Positions 20,286 to 29,925 of a stretch of 64,000 nucleotides of DNA are shown here, piece by piece. Source of the stretch: Serratia symbiotica. Lineage in GTDB: Bacteria > Pseudomonadota > Gammaproteobacteria > Enterobacterales > Enterobacteriaceae. The first letter of the stretch is position 1, and every line of letters begins with the position of its first letter. A model generated the notes under the pieces. That model was not told where the DNA came from and did not search any database. It worked only from the letters and a program-made list of their open reading frames with translations. The translations under genes and the position numbers were made by a program. Location: contig JAAKDF010000003.1 in NCBI GenBank assembly GCA_011754105.1, positions 51,087-115,086 on the forward strand, in the 5' to 3' direction.

Positions 20286-21242
20286 TTGGTAAAGGCAACT
20301 AAACAAAACGATAAACTTAATAGTGCCGTTACTGTTTCGGTCATGCTGCATTTAATACTAATTGCCCTTCTGATTTGGAGATCATTGCAGGAAACCATCA
20401 TGAGTGCTGGCGGCGGTGGCGGTGATGGTTCTGTTTTCGGCGCAGTAATGGTCGTTCCTAGTGCCGTGGTGGAGCAATACAACCGCCATCAGCAACAGAG
20501 CAATTACGCACAGCATGCCGAGAAACTGCGTCAGAAAAAAGCGCAGCAGCAGGCCGAAGAACTTCAACAGAAGCATGCGGAGAAGCAGCAACGCCTGAAA
20601 GCGCTAGAAAAAAAACGTCGGGAGATGCAAGAAAAAAACGCGCAGCAGGCTAAAATGTTGGCGGAACAGCAGAATGCAGCGGAAGCCGCAGCGGCGAAAG
20701 CCAAAGCAGAGGCTAATAAACTTGCCATAGCGCATGCCGAGGTGCAGAAGAAAGCCGAAGCCAGAAAAAGGGCGGAAAAAGCCAAGAACGCCGCGGAACA
20801 AAAAGCTGCAACCCAAGCCAAGAAGAAAGCTGCTTCCGCAAATCAGTCCGCAGAAGTCGATGATTTGTTTTATGGCCTGTCAAACGGCAAAAACGCGCCC
20901 AAAGGTGGGAGCAAACAGAAGGGTGACGGCAAGCCTGCGGGGGAGGATAATGCCAAGGCCGCAGGTGCCAGCGGTTTGGATATCAACAGTTATATGGAGC
21001 AGATTCAGGGCGCGATTCAAAGCAAGTTTTATAACCCCGGTTCGTTCACCGGAAAAACTTGTGATCTGCGCATCAAGCTGGCACCGGATGGCTTGCTGAT
21101 CAGCGTGCAAGAGGTAGGCGGCGATCCAGCGCTGTGTCAGGCGGCAGTCTATGTTGCTAAGCTAGCACAGATGCCTAAACCGCCAAACGATGCCGTTTAT
21201 AAGCATTTTAAAAATTTTATACTGGGATTTAAGCCGCAATAA
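20286..21242 (+). CDS. tolA: cell envelope protein TolA, short central domain
   Basis: TolA links the inner membrane TolQR motor to Pal and TolB at the outer membrane. It has an N-terminal membrane helix (LHLILIALLIWRSL, near residue 25), a long Lys/Ala/Glu-rich coiled region (about residues 75-200) and a globular C-terminal domain (SYMEQIQGAIQSKFYNPGSFTGKTCDLRIKLAPDGLL). The start codon is TTG at 20286, aligning with the GTG start of E. coli. It is 318 residues, about 100 fewer than E. coli; the loss is in the central helix, which varies in length in the family. Confidence 0.92.
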   Translation: MVKATKQNDKLNSAVTVSVMLHLILIALLIWRSLQETIMSAGGGGGDGSVFGAVMVVPSAVVEQYNRHQQQSNYAQHAEKLRQKKAQQQAEELQQKHAEKQQRLKALEKKRREMQEKNAQQAKMLAEQQNAAEAAAAKAKAEANKLAIAHAEVQKKAEARKRAEKAKNAAEQKAATQAKKKAASANQSAEVDDLFYGLSNGKNAPKGGSKQKGDGKPAGEDNAKAAGASGLDINSYMEQIQGAIQSKFYNPGSFTGKTCDLRIKLAPDGLLISVQEVGGDPALCQAAVYVAKLAQMPKPPNDAVYKHFKNFILGFKPQ

Positions 21243-21587
21243 TGCTTGATTAACACAGCGTTATTGCACGTCGCTAATGGTCATTTTAACGCGCAGTAAG
21301 GCGCAGAGCCAGGATGGTTGGTGGGTTAAATCAGCGAATCGTTACTTAGAAACGCGCCCACAATGGCCCTAAGCCATTCGGGTCGCTTCCCAAAATCTGG
21401 TACTCGGTGTTATCGGCTTTGGATATAGGCCCGCACCTTTGCCTTGATTACCAGCTTTTAGGTTTGCTATTGTGCCAAGAGTCAATGACGGAACACTATT
21501 AATAGAGATTAAAAAGCTTTATTTGTGTTGGATTATTAAAATTCTGCTAATTTATCGTAGGCATTCTACTTGGATAAGGGAGATGAG
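21243..21587 (+). other. tolA-tolB intergenic region
   Basis: About 345 bp without a recognisable frame. It probably holds the promoter for the tolB-pal unit; TTTATTTGTGTTGG and TAATTT upstream of 21560 are AT-rich but no clear promoter can be named. Confidence 0.4.
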
Positions 21588-22880
21588 ATGAAGCAAGCAT
21601 TTCAAGTAGTGCTAGGATTTTTAATACTGTGTGCGTCCGTTCTTCACGCGGAAGTTCGCATTGAAATCACTCAAGGGATCGATTCTGCTCGTCCGATTGC
21701 TGTGGTGCCGTTTAAATGGACTGGTTCTGGCACGCCTCCAGAAGATATTGGCAAGATTGTCGGCGCAGACTTACGCAATAGCGGAAAATTCAACCCGATT
21801 GATGTGGCACGCATGCAGCAGCAACCCACCACCGCATCTGAAGTGAAGCCAGCGGTCTGGACTGCACTGGGTATTGATGCTATAGTTATTGGTCAGGTGC
21901 AACCTGGCGCAGACGGTAGTTACCTAATCTCTTATCAATTGGTAGATACCTCAGTTTACCCAGGAAACGTAATGGCACAGAACCAGTTTAAAGTGACCCA
22001 ACAATGGTTGCGTTACGCTGCACATACTGCCAGCGACGAATTATTTGAAAAGCTGATAGGCACTAAGGGAGCTTTCCGCACCCGTATCTCCTACATAGTA
22101 CAGACCAACGGCGGTAAATTTCCCTACGAACTTCGTGTAGCAGACTATGATGGTTACAACCAGTTTATGGTGCATCGCTCTCCTGAGCCGCTGATGTCAC
22201 CAGCGTGGTCACCGGATGGTAGCAAGCTAGCATATGTGACCTTTGAAAGCGGTCGATCGGCTCTGGTGGTGCAAACTTTAGCTAACGGGGCAATCAGCCA
22301 GATTGCTGCGTTCCCACGTCACAACGGTGCGCCGGCGTTCTCCCCAGATGGCAGCCGTATGGCATTTGCACTGTCCAAGAGTGGTAGCCTAAACCTGTAC
22401 GTGATGAACCTCGATTCCGGCCAGATGACGCAGATCACCGATGGTCGTAGCAACAACACCGAGCCAGCCTGGTTTCCGGATGGTCAGGCGCTGGCCTATA
22501 CCTCCGATCAGGGGGGCCGTCCGCAAATTTATAAGATCAGTGCTAGTGGCGGAGCGTCGCAGCGTCTAACATGGGAAGGTTATCAGAATCAGAACGCTAA
22601 GGTCAGTTCCGATGGTAAATTTCTGGTTATGGTGAGTTCCAATAATGGGGTTCAGCATATCGCCAAACAAGATCTTGGTTCGGGAGCCATTCAAGTATTA
22701 ACCGGCACTCTCCTTGATGAAACGCCTAGTTTTGCGCCAAACGGCACTATGGTTATCTATAGTTCCATGCAAGATATGGGTTCCGTATTGCAAATAGTAT
22801 CAACTGATAAACGTTTTAAAGCGCGTCTTCTGGCAACTGATGGACAGGTCAAATCCCCTGCCTGGTCGCCGCATCTGTGA
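21588..22880 (+). CDS. tolB: Tol-Pal periplasmic protein TolB
   Basis: This is a periplasmic beta-propeller that binds Pal and TolA. The start at 21588 gives [23 protein letters not shown], a signal peptide cleaved after A-x-A-like LHA; a GGGAG precedes it. The frame is open six codons further upstream, but no family similarity is seen there. The WD-like repeats contain [39 protein letters not shown] and [25 protein letters not shown]. About 430 residues, as in E. coli. pal follows 44 bp later. Confidence 0.96.
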   Translation: MKQAFQVVLGFLILCASVLHAEVRIEITQGIDSARPIAVVPFKWTGSGTPPEDIGKIVGADLRNSGKFNPIDVARMQQQPTTASEVKPAVWTALGIDAIVIGQVQPGADGSYLISYQLVDTSVYPGNVMAQNQFKVTQQWLRYAAHTASDELFEKLIGTKGAFRTRISYIVQTNGGKFPYELRVADYDGYNQFMVHRSPEPLMSPAWSPDGSKLAYVTFESGRSALVVQTLANGAISQIAAFPRHNGAPAFSPDGSRMAFALSKSGSLNLYVMNLDSGQMTQITDGRSNNTEPAWFPDGQALAYTSDQGGRPQIYKISASGGASQRLTWEGYQNQNAKVSSDGKFLVMVSSNNGVQHIAKQDLGSGAIQVLTGTLLDETPSFAPNGTMVIYSSMQDMGSVLQIVSTDKRFKARLLATDGQVKSPAWSPHL

Positions 22881-22924
22881 TGCATGTGCTAATATGTATG
22901 GCAAACTATAATAGGATTAAAAAA

Positions 22925-23434
22925 ATGCAATTGAATAAAGTGCTAAAAACGCTTCTGCTGGCATTGCCCGTACTTGCTGTAGCAGCTTGTAGTTCTAAAA
23001 AAAGCGCAAACGACGATCAATCTTGGATTGGGGCTGGCACTGGCATAGAAAACTGCAGCAGCAACCTATCTTCTGAAGAGCAAGCGCGTTTGCAGATGCA
23101 AGAACTGCAAAAGGAAAACACGATATACTTCGGCCTCGACAAGTATGACGTAAGCAATGATTTTGCTCAGATGTTGGACTCACATGCGACGTTCTTACGT
23201 AATAAGGCGTCTTACAAAGTGACTATTGAAGGCCACGCTGACGAATATGGTACGCCGGAATACAACATCGCTCTGGGCGAGCGTCGTGCTAACTCGGTTA
23301 AAATATACTTGCAGGGAAAAGGAGTTTTAGCTGACCAGATCTCAATCGTTTCCTACGGCAAAGAAAAACCAGCAGTACTGGGTCACGACGCAGAGGCTTA
23401 TGCTAAAAACCGCCGTGCCGTTCTGGTTTACTAA
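22925..23434 (+). CDS. pal: peptidoglycan-associated lipoprotein Pal
   Basis: Pal is an outer-membrane lipoprotein that binds peptidoglycan through an OmpA-like domain. The start [24 protein letters not shown] includes a lipobox LAVAAC with the lipidated Cys near residue 21. The OmpA-like domain begins near [10 protein letters not shown] and contains the peptidoglycan-binding stretch [22 protein letters not shown]. 169 residues; intact. Its partners tolQRAB are also intact. Confidence 0.96.
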   Translation: MQLNKVLKTLLLALPVLAVAACSSKKSANDDQSWIGAGTGIENCSSNLSSEEQARLQMQELQKENTIYFGLDKYDVSNDFAQMLDSHATFLRNKASYKVTIEGHADEYGTPEYNIALGERRANSVKIYLQGKGVLADQISIVSYGKEKPAVLGHDAEAYAKNRRAVLVY

Positions 23435-23443
23435 GAAAATTGT

Positions 23444-24231
23444 ATGAATAGTGACTTCAGATGTTATGTGTTCAGTCTGTCGTTGCTGATTGGCGTAGCG
23501 GCTTCATTAGCCGCCGATGCCCAAGTACCAATAAGTCATGCGGGTTCCGATGCGCTTGAAGAGCGCATCACCTTGCTTGAACGCATTAGCAAGGCTCAGG
23601 GCCAGCTTTTAAACCAGATCCAGCAACAACTCTCTAAAAACCAGCATGATATTGCCTCCTTGCGGGGGCATACTCAGGAAAATCAACATCAATTAAACCA
23701 AGTTATCGAGCGCCAGAAACAAATCTATCAACAGATGGATAATCTTAGCCAGGGCAAGTGCTCAGGTGGGGGGAGTTACAAGCGGGCAGCAGTAAGCTTG
23801 CACCTCTAACGGCAAGTACCCGTACTTCTATGGTACCCTCCAACCATAAGGAATGAAAATAGCGACTACAATACCGCTGTATCTTTGGCACTGTAAAAAA
23901 AACAGTATGACCCAGCGATTTCTGCTTTTCAGTACTTAGTAAAACAGTCCCCAAAATCTACCTACCAGCCTAATGCCAATTATTGGCTGGGTCAGTTGCT
24001 TTACAACAAAGATAAAAAAGATGATGCGGCCTACTATTTTGCGGGTGGTCGTGAATAATTACGTAAAGTCACCTAAAAGCGCCGGATGCCATGTTACAAA
24101 GTAGGTATCATCATACAGGGGAAATGGCAGGCTGATAAAGTTAAAGCCTTTATTCCAGCAGGTAATTAAACAGTATCAAACCAGCGCGGCGGCCGCACTG
24201 GCGAAAATTCGCGTAGCCGGTTTACAAGTGT
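23444..24231 (+). pseudogene. cpoB: cell division coordinator CpoB, broken
   Basis: The first 100 residues are intact: signal peptide (FSLSLLIGVAASLAADA) and the coiled N-terminal region (LERISKAQGQLLNQIQQQLSKNQHDIASLRG). A frame change then leads to a stop near residue 121. The tetratricopeptide part survives only as fragments such as YQPNANYWLGQLLYNKDKKDDAAYYF. CpoB normally ties Tol-Pal constriction to septal peptidoglycan synthesis and is the last gene of the tol-pal unit. The 3' end carries a 7-bp tandem repeat. Confidence 0.9.
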
Positions 24232-24261
24232 AGAGTGTAGAGTGTAAAGTGTAAAGTGTAA
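24227..24261. repeat. 7-bp tandem repeat, five copies
   Basis: Five units of AGTGTAR in a row (two AGTGTAG then three AGTGTAA) at the 3' end of the broken cpoB. It is a simple slippage-prone repeat. Confidence 0.85.
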
Positions 24262-24437
24262 AAGTAGCCCAAAAATTAGATAGTCTGACTGATTTTTAGG
24301 CTAGTCGTCTGAAGAATAAGCAGTTAAGCCTATTTATCAAAAATTAAAGTTGTGCTACAAAGATATATTAGTATTATATTTCGCCGTTGCCAAGATATCC
24401 TTACCGGTGCTCACAGGCTTAAAGCAGCAAAAAAATT

Positions 24438-24513
24438 GGGTTGTTAGCTCAGTTGGTAGAGCAGTTGACTTTTAATCAATTGGTCGCAGGTTCGAATCCT
24501 GCACGACCCACCA
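24438..24513 (+). tRNA. lysT: tRNA-Lys (UUU)
   Basis: A cloverleaf of 76 bases with the acceptor arm GGGTTGT/ACGACCC (one G-T wobble), D arm GCTC...GAGC, anticodon stem TTGAC/ATCAA around TTT, T arm GCAGG TTCGAATC CTGC and an encoded CCA end. It sits between cpoB and nadA, where E. coli has a cluster of seven Lys/Val tRNA genes. Only one is kept here. The specific member name (lysT) is by position. Confidence 0.95.
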
Positions 24514-24839
24514 CTACCAAAGTGAAAAAAGACCTTAAATAGGCAAAAACAGCATCTTATTCTCCTGCTCTAAAGGCGTAGAGCTGACTGGCATATTCAA
24601 TCACACTGAATAGTGATTGAACGTGAAAGCTACGCCTACTTCTATCTATGCATCAAATACCTCTCCTGGCATAATGCCCCGCTTATTAGCGTTTAATAAA
24701 TTAAATATTATTGCGCATATATGAAAATATCTGCGGGAATTATCGCATAACTTTAGTTATTTTGTTTAGTATATAAAAAATTATAATTGTGCGGGGTAGT
24801 CCAGCCAAAAGCTCATAGCTTTGCATGAGATTGTAGGGA
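24514..24839. other. region after tRNA-Lys, no gene
   Basis: It replaces the rest of the tRNA cluster found at this site in relatives. No tRNA or protein frame is recognised. A 9-bp inverted repeat (TTCAATCAC/GTGATTGAA at 24596-24621, 8-base loop) is present without a T tract. Confidence 0.45.
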
Positions 24840-25904
24840 TTGGTAAAATGTTTGGATGCCAATGGATATCCCTTCCCACCCAAACCGGTTCTGTTAGACG
24901 TTGCGGCTACGCTGTACTACCGTGAGCGGATTAAAACCTTGCTCAAGGAGCATAATGCGGTGATGTTTGCACACTATTATACCTATACCGACTCGGAAAT
25001 TCATGCACTGGTGGAAGAAACTCGCGGCTGTGTGGCGGGTGGCGGATTCGCTGAAGAAGGCACACGCAATTGGCAGCGTGCATCCGGCATCGACGCTATT
25101 GGTCGCTTGGGGGAATTGCATTTTATGGGGGAAACTGCCAGGATCTTCAGCCCGGGAGAAAAAGTGCTGATGTACAAATTGTACGCCAAATGCTCGCTAG
25201 ATCTGTGCTGCTAGGAAATAAGAGTATCGCGCATTTTGCGATGATAGTCACCCCGATCGCACCATGGTGGTCTACGCTAATACTTCAGCGGTAGTCAAAG
25301 CGTGCGTCGACTTGGTCGTGACCTCCAGCATTGATGTTGAGCTGATTGAACATCTCTATAGACTGGGTAAGAGAATCATCTGGGCACCGGATCGCCATCT
25401 CGGCAGCTATGTGCATAAGTTGGCAAATTTCCTGTATTGTTCAAAGTTTTTGTATTGTTCATGATGAGTTTACAACTCAAGCACTGAGTAAGAGTATAGG
25501 CGCTGTACCCGAACGCGGCGATATTAGTGCATCAAAAATCGCCACAGGCGGTGGTAGAACTGGTCTATGACCTAGTATCAACTAGTCAACTGATCCAAGC
25601 AGCGAAAACGTTACCGAATAAACGGCTGATTGTGACTACAGATCGCGGTATTTTTTACAAGAGGCAGCAAGCTTGCTCGGACAAAGAGTTGTTTGAGGCA
25701 CCGACAGTCGGTGAAGGAGCGAGCTACCTCAGTTGTTCGTATTGCTCGTGGATGGAAATGAACAGCCTGTGGCTATCGCCGAAAGCCTGGAACAGGTGGT
25801 ATTAAGCATCCGACGCTATGCTGCGTAAAAAGGCTCTAGTCTCTCTGAATCGTATGCTGGATTTTGCCGCCCAGTTGAGCATACAGGCTAAATGGAACAT
25901 TTAA
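24840..25904 (+). pseudogene. nadA: quinolinate synthase A, broken
   Basis: NadA is the 4Fe-4S enzyme that makes quinolinate for NAD. Pieces in order are YPFPPKPVLLDVAATLYYRERIKTLL, NAVMFAHYYT, HPASTLLVAG (other frame), [92 protein letters not shown] and [13 protein letters not shown], ending LNRMLDFAAQL. At least four frameshifts are needed. The first Cys region CSLDLGC reads CSLDLCC. It lies just upstream of intact pnuC. Confidence 0.93.
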
Positions 25905-25930
25905 CCGTCTAATTTAATGAGGAACACTGC

Positions 25931-26659
25931 ATGAGCTTTTTTAGTACCGGCAATATATTGGTGCATATCCCCCTCCTCGGGGTGAGGGGTTACGATTTAT
26001 CGTGGATTGAAGCCGTCGGCACACTGTTTGGTCTGTTATGCACTTGGTGCGCTAGCAAAGAAAAGATCATCAATTACCTGTTCGGACTGATTAATGTCAT
26101 ATTGTTCGCGGTGATTTTCTTCCAAATTCATCTCTATGCTAGCCTGTTGCTGCAACTGTTTTTCTTTGGTGCCAATATCTATGGCTGGTATACTTGGAGT
26201 CGTCAGACGTACAACAATCAGGCTGTGCTGCAAATCCGCTGGTTATCGCTGCCGAAGGCGCTAGTATGGGCAGCAGTGGGTGCTAGCGGCATTGCCCTGA
26301 TGGCGGTTAATATCGAACGCGTGTTCGCTTGGCTTACGAATATTGCGGTAGCGATGATACAGGAGCTAAGGATCAGTGTGCATATACCTGCCTTGCAACC
26401 GGATGCTTTCCCGTTTTGGGATTCAGCGATGACGGTGTTATCTATAGTGGCGATGATTCTCATGACGCGCAAATATGTTGAGAACTGGTTGCTATGGGTA
26501 GTGATCGACCTGGTCAGCGTAGCTATTTTCGCCTATCAGGGCGTCTACGCGATGGCACTGGAATACATTATCCTGACTCTAATCGCCATCAACGGCTCTT
26601 GGCGGTGGATTAAAAGTGCCCGCCAGAATGATTCCTTCCCGTTATCTTCCGCACAATAA
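25931..26659 (+). CDS. pnuC: nicotinamide riboside transporter PnuC
   Basis: This inner membrane protein of about seven helices takes up nicotinamide riboside for NAD salvage. It is 242 residues long, close to the E. coli 239, with conserved GYDLSWIEAVGTLFGLLCTW, NYLFGLINVILFAVIFFQIHLYASLLLQLFFFGANIYGWYTWSRQ and the C-terminal RKYVENWLLWVVIDLVSVAIF. The ATG follows GAGGA. It is downstream of the broken nadA, so uptake may be the only route to NAD precursors encoded here. Confidence 0.95.
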   Translation: MSFFSTGNILVHIPLLGVRGYDLSWIEAVGTLFGLLCTWCASKEKIINYLFGLINVILFAVIFFQIHLYASLLLQLFFFGANIYGWYTWSRQTYNNQAVLQIRWLSLPKALVWAAVGASGIALMAVNIERVFAWLTNIAVAMIQELRISVHIPALQPDAFPFWDSAMTVLSIVAMILMTRKYVENWLLWVVIDLVSVAIFAYQGVYAMALEYIILTLIAINGSWRWIKSARQNDSFPLSSAQ

Positions 26660-26670
26660 TTTATGCAAAT

Positions 26671-26687
26671 GGGGCATTTTTTGCCCC
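26671..26687 (+). terminator. hairpin after pnuC
   Basis: A stem GGGGCA/TGCCCC with a 5-T loop starts 11 bp after the pnuC stop. There is no T tract after it, so termination is uncertain. Confidence 0.4.
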
Positions 26688-26857
26688 CTGATAATATCCA
26701 GTGTAGATGCGTGTATGATGGATAAGCCGATGCCGATAAAACAGATTAATTTTGTCGTTTGGCAAAGGTAATTTACAGTGCCGTTCACTTAGGTAAGATT
26801 AGTGGAATCTATAGACTAAAAAATACGCTTCTATACCAATGGACCAATAGAAAAGCA

Positions 26858-27706
26858 ATGAATTACCAAAACGACGACTTACGCATTAACGAAATCAAGG
26901 AACTCCTGCCACTTAACGCGCGGTAGAGAAGGCATTGCAAGCGCGCTGCGCTATGCATAATATCTTCCGCGGAAGCGATAATCGCCTGCTAGTGGTGATC
27001 AGTCCATGCTCTATTCATTATAACTCAAGCGGCCAGGGAATATGCGGCGTTCCTGCTGACTCTGCGTGAAGAGCTGAACGGAGATTTAGAAGTGGTGATG
27101 TGCGCTTTTACTTTGAAAAGCCGCGCAACACCGTGGGTTGAAAAAGACTGATTAACAATCCGCAGATGGATAATAGCTTCTATACCAACGATGGCCTGCT
27201 TTTGGCACGTAAATTGCTACTGGGAATCAACGATAGCAGCTTGCTAACTGCTGGCGAGTTTATTGATATGAACACCACGCAGTACCTAGTAGATCTGATA
27301 AGTTGAGGGGCCATCGGCGCACGCACGAACGCATCTCAGGTGCACCATGAGATGCTACCGACCTGGCTTGCCCATTCATTCGGTTTCAAAAATGGCACAG
27401 ATGGCCCTGACCAAAGCAGGGTTGACGGCGCAGGTAATGCTCGATTTCAGCAACGCCAACAGCAGCAAGCAGTTTAAGAAGCAGATTGACGTCAATTCCG
27501 ATGTTTGCGGCTAGATCGCTGGTGGTAAAAAAGCGATTATCGGTGTGATGATTGAAAGCCATCTAGTTGAAGGCAATCAGAGTTTGGAAAGCGGCGAACC
27601 ATTGGTTTACGGCAAAAGCGTGACCGACCCTTGCATCGGTTTGCACGATACTAAAACCTTGTTGCGGGAACTGGCAGCTGCGGTGCAAGTGAGCCGCCGT
27701 GGCTGA
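26858..27706 (+). pseudogene. aroG: DAHP synthase AroG, broken
   Basis: AroG makes DAHP at the entry of aromatic amino acid synthesis (the Phe-inhibited isoenzyme). From the ATG, MNYQNDDLRINEIKELLPLNAR is followed by a stop. Further pieces are EYAAFLLTLREELNGDLEVVM, NNPQMDNSFYTNDGL in a shifted frame, LLAGEFIDMNTTQYL, and the 3' third KAGLTAQVMLDFSNANSSKQFKKQIDVNSDVC and GVMIESHLVEGNQSLESGEPLVYGKSVTDPCIG. Several stops and shifts are present. It lies between pnuC and gpmA as in E. coli. Confidence 0.92.
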
Positions 27707-27711
27707 TGTTT

Positions 27712-28010
27712 CTACCTGTTTTTTGCCTGACTAGTTCTACTAGTAGAACCTGTGCTTTTCAGTAAAGGGAGCGATGTATTTTTCATGTAGCGCAATAGAA
27801 CGTGAGAAGCAGAGATTTTTGCGAACCACTCTTTTGAGTCGTGTGTACTATTGCGCTTCAGCGTAAGTTTTTTAAAGTGCGGATAACCATGTTGATACCG
27901 GTCTAAAGCGTTGTTGCTGTATCGCGAACCCAGCGCCATATCAACGATTGGCTCTTTAACGCCTGGCTTTCTGCCTGATAAGTGTAGGTGAGTTAGCGTA
28001 CACACCGGCC
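27712..28010 (-). mobile_element. IS1-family insA-like remnant
   Basis: On the minus strand the frame has the InsA-like stretch GRKPGVKEPIVDMALGSR and, after a shift, a segment equivalent to RDTA..GINMVIRTLKNL. The rest does not match and no insB catalytic part is seen, so it is a dead fragment. Confidence 0.55.
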
Positions 28011-28029
28011 ATCAAGATAGGGAGGCGCT

Positions 28030-28204
28030 TCTGGCCCTTTAGGGTTTGGTACGATGAAATTATCTCAACGAGTTCGGCAGTATCGATGAATTGAAGCAAG
28101 CGATAGCAGAATACCTCAATGACTACAACAACGAACGAATCAGTCGGAAAGCCAAAGTTCTGGGTTTGCTATCATACCAAACGCAGACCTTGAAGGCTGC
28201 TTAA
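28030..28204 (+). mobile_element. IS3-family transposase C-terminal remnant
   Basis: The frame FGSIDELKQAIAEYLNDYNNERISRKAKVLGLLSYQTQ resembles the end of IS3-family OrfB (usual form NNERI..KLKGLSPVEYRTQ). Nothing of the DDE core is present. It lies against the IS1-like fragment. Confidence 0.65.
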
Positions 28205-28274
28205 TCTAAACTGTCTAACTAAATGGGGTGCATTTCATTTTCACCGGACATTTTGTCATATAAACGGATAAAAA

Positions 28275-29027
28275 TTACTTCGCTTTACCCTGGGTTGCCA
28301 CGTCAACCGCTTTAGCGGCGATTTCGTCTGCATTGCCCAAATAATAGCGCTTAATCGGCTTAAAGTTGTCATCGAACTCATACACTAATGGCACTCCGGT
28401 TGGGATGTTTAGCTCAAGGATCTCATCCTCGCTCAGGTTATCTAGGTATTTCACTAGTGCGCGCAGTGAGTTGCCGTGAGCCGTTATAATAACTCGCTCA
28501 CCGCTCTTGATGCGTGGCAAGATCTCTTCGTTCCAATATGGGATAACGCGATAGATGGTCAGCGCCAAGCTTTCGGTTAGCGGCAGCTCTTGCTCAGTGA
28601 GCGCGCTGTAGCGCGGATCGTAGCCTGGGTAGCGTTCATCTTCTTTAGTCAGTTCTGGCGGGGTCACAGCGAAACCACGACGCCATTTTTTGACCTGTTC
28701 ATCGCCATATTTCTCAGCGGTTTCTGCCTTGTTCAGGCCTTGTAGAGCGCCATAGTGACGCTCGTTCAGCTTCCAGGACTTTTCACTGGGTAGCCAGGCT
28801 TGGTTTAGCTCGTCGAGAATATGCCACAGGGTGTGGATCGCACGCTTTAATACGGAGGTATAGGCGAAATCGAAAGAAAAACCTTTGTCTTTCAACAAAT
28901 TGCCTGCTGCTTTAGCTTCAGCACGGCCTTTATCCGACAAATCAACATCATACCAACCAGTGAATCTATTTTCGTTGTTCCACTGGCTTTCACCGTGACG
29001 AACAAGAATCAGCTTAGTTACAGCCAT
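28275..29027 (-). CDS. gpmA: 2,3-bisphosphoglycerate-dependent phosphoglycerate mutase
   Basis: This glycolytic enzyme interconverts 2- and 3-phosphoglycerate. It has 250 residues, with the phosphohistidine motif [24 protein letters not shown], the acid residue region [16 protein letters not shown] and the second active histidine in [16 protein letters not shown]. It sits beyond aroG as in E. coli. A candidate Fur-binding site lies upstream, which fits the iron control known for gpmA in E. coli. Confidence 0.97.
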   Translation of the reverse strand: MAVTKLILVRHGESQWNNENRFTGWYDVDLSDKGRAEAKAAGNLLKDKGFSFDFAYTSVLKRAIHTLWHILDELNQAWLPSEKSWKLNERHYGALQGLNKAETAEKYGDEQVKKWRRGFAVTPPELTKEDERYPGYDPRYSALTEQELPLTESLALTIYRVIPYWNEEILPRIKSGERVIITAHGNSLRALVKYLDNLSEDEILELNIPTGVPLVYEFDDNFKPIKRYYLGNADEIAAKAVDVATQGKAK

Positions 29028-29056
29028 AGCTTAACTCCTCAATAACCTGACAGTTT

Positions 29057-29075
29057 AATGATAACGAAAATCATT
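29057..29075 (-). promoter_or_regulatory. candidate Fur box upstream of gpmA
   Basis: AATGATAACGAAAATCATT is an inverted repeat resembling the Fur consensus GATAATGATAATCATTATC. It lies about 30 bp upstream of the gpmA start. gpmA is known to be Fur-controlled in E. coli; binding here is inferred. Confidence 0.5.
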
Positions 29076-29127
29076 ATATTGCCGCTGCCTGGGCCTTGGC
29101 AATCTATAGAATCTTACCATAGCCAAT

Positions 29128-29590
29128 TTATTGCTGCAAAGTAAGGGGAGCCGAGGTGAAAGCTGAATCGATCAGGTATGAGGGACTGGAATAAGAGACG
29201 CAGCGAAGATTTATCTTGCCGCACCCTGGTATAGAAAAAATCAGGCTGATTTTCTTCAGGCAGGCGCTCATAAATGTTTTACGCACATTGCCTTTTAGGC
29301 TTTTGGCTTTGGCATCAGCATTACAGTCTTTTATCTTTTGCTGCTGCAGGGTCAAGGATTTGCCGATAGTGGAGGAGCTTTTAGCCTTCAGACAGGTGAT
29401 CATAAAGGTAAAGCGGTTTTTGCCTTTCAGCGATTTAGTAGAAGTTTGATGGTTGCAATTGGTCATACGTTTTTGCTGGGCCGCCTGCGCCGGATAAGGC
29501 ATTTTCACAGCCGTATCGTCTGCCACCAAGATTTCTACTCAGCATGAAGCTTCCCAGAACCAATAATGGAAAGGCACTAATCAGACGCAT
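29128..29590 (-). pseudogene. psiF: phosphate-starvation-inducible protein PsiF, frameshifted
   Basis: PsiF is a small secreted protein of unknown role with two repeats. The signal peptide MRLISAFPLLVLGSFMLS starts at 29590, but the mature part (ADDTAV...KRMTNCNHQTSTKSLKGKNR and LTLQQQKIKDCNADAKAKSLKGNVRKTFMSACLKK) is in another frame, so at least one base was gained or lost near the signal peptide end. The C-terminus runs past the usual CLKKA end by about 30 residues, suggesting a second lesion. Confidence 0.8.
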
Positions 29591-29925
29591 AAATATTCCT
29601 CAAGCTATTGATAGGGACAGCATTGGCCGAAAATTGTATCGTTATACGAGACGTTGTGCTTATCACGGTATACCTGTCATACTTCACGTTACCTGGGCGT
29701 TAGCTTTCCTCAATCACCCCAGTGAATTATGGGGGTAAACGCCTGGAGATATGCTGCCTTACAGCCTTCTTGCAAATCGCATTATTTAGGGTATAGCACT
29801 AATTTTAGTGCGCACTTTGGAATAAGGAAAGGTAAACATCAACATCCAAAATGGGTACAAAGGTAAGCATTTATAAAAAATCACATGCTACAGGGGCATT
29901 GATACTTCTTCTCATGGCTGAAGTT
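29591..29925. other. spacer between psiF and CPBP remnants
   Basis: About 335 bp in which no protein similarity, tRNA or repeat copy was recognised. Confidence 0.4.

Noticed and set aside
20564..20821. Long open frames on the strand opposite tolA
   Set aside because: They are Ala/Phe/Leu-rich complements of the Lys/Ala/Glu repeat of the tolA coiled region and have no ribosome site or family similarity.
29216..29449. Plus-strand frames over psiF
   Set aside because: They are the complement of the PsiF repeats, which are recognisable on the minus strand.
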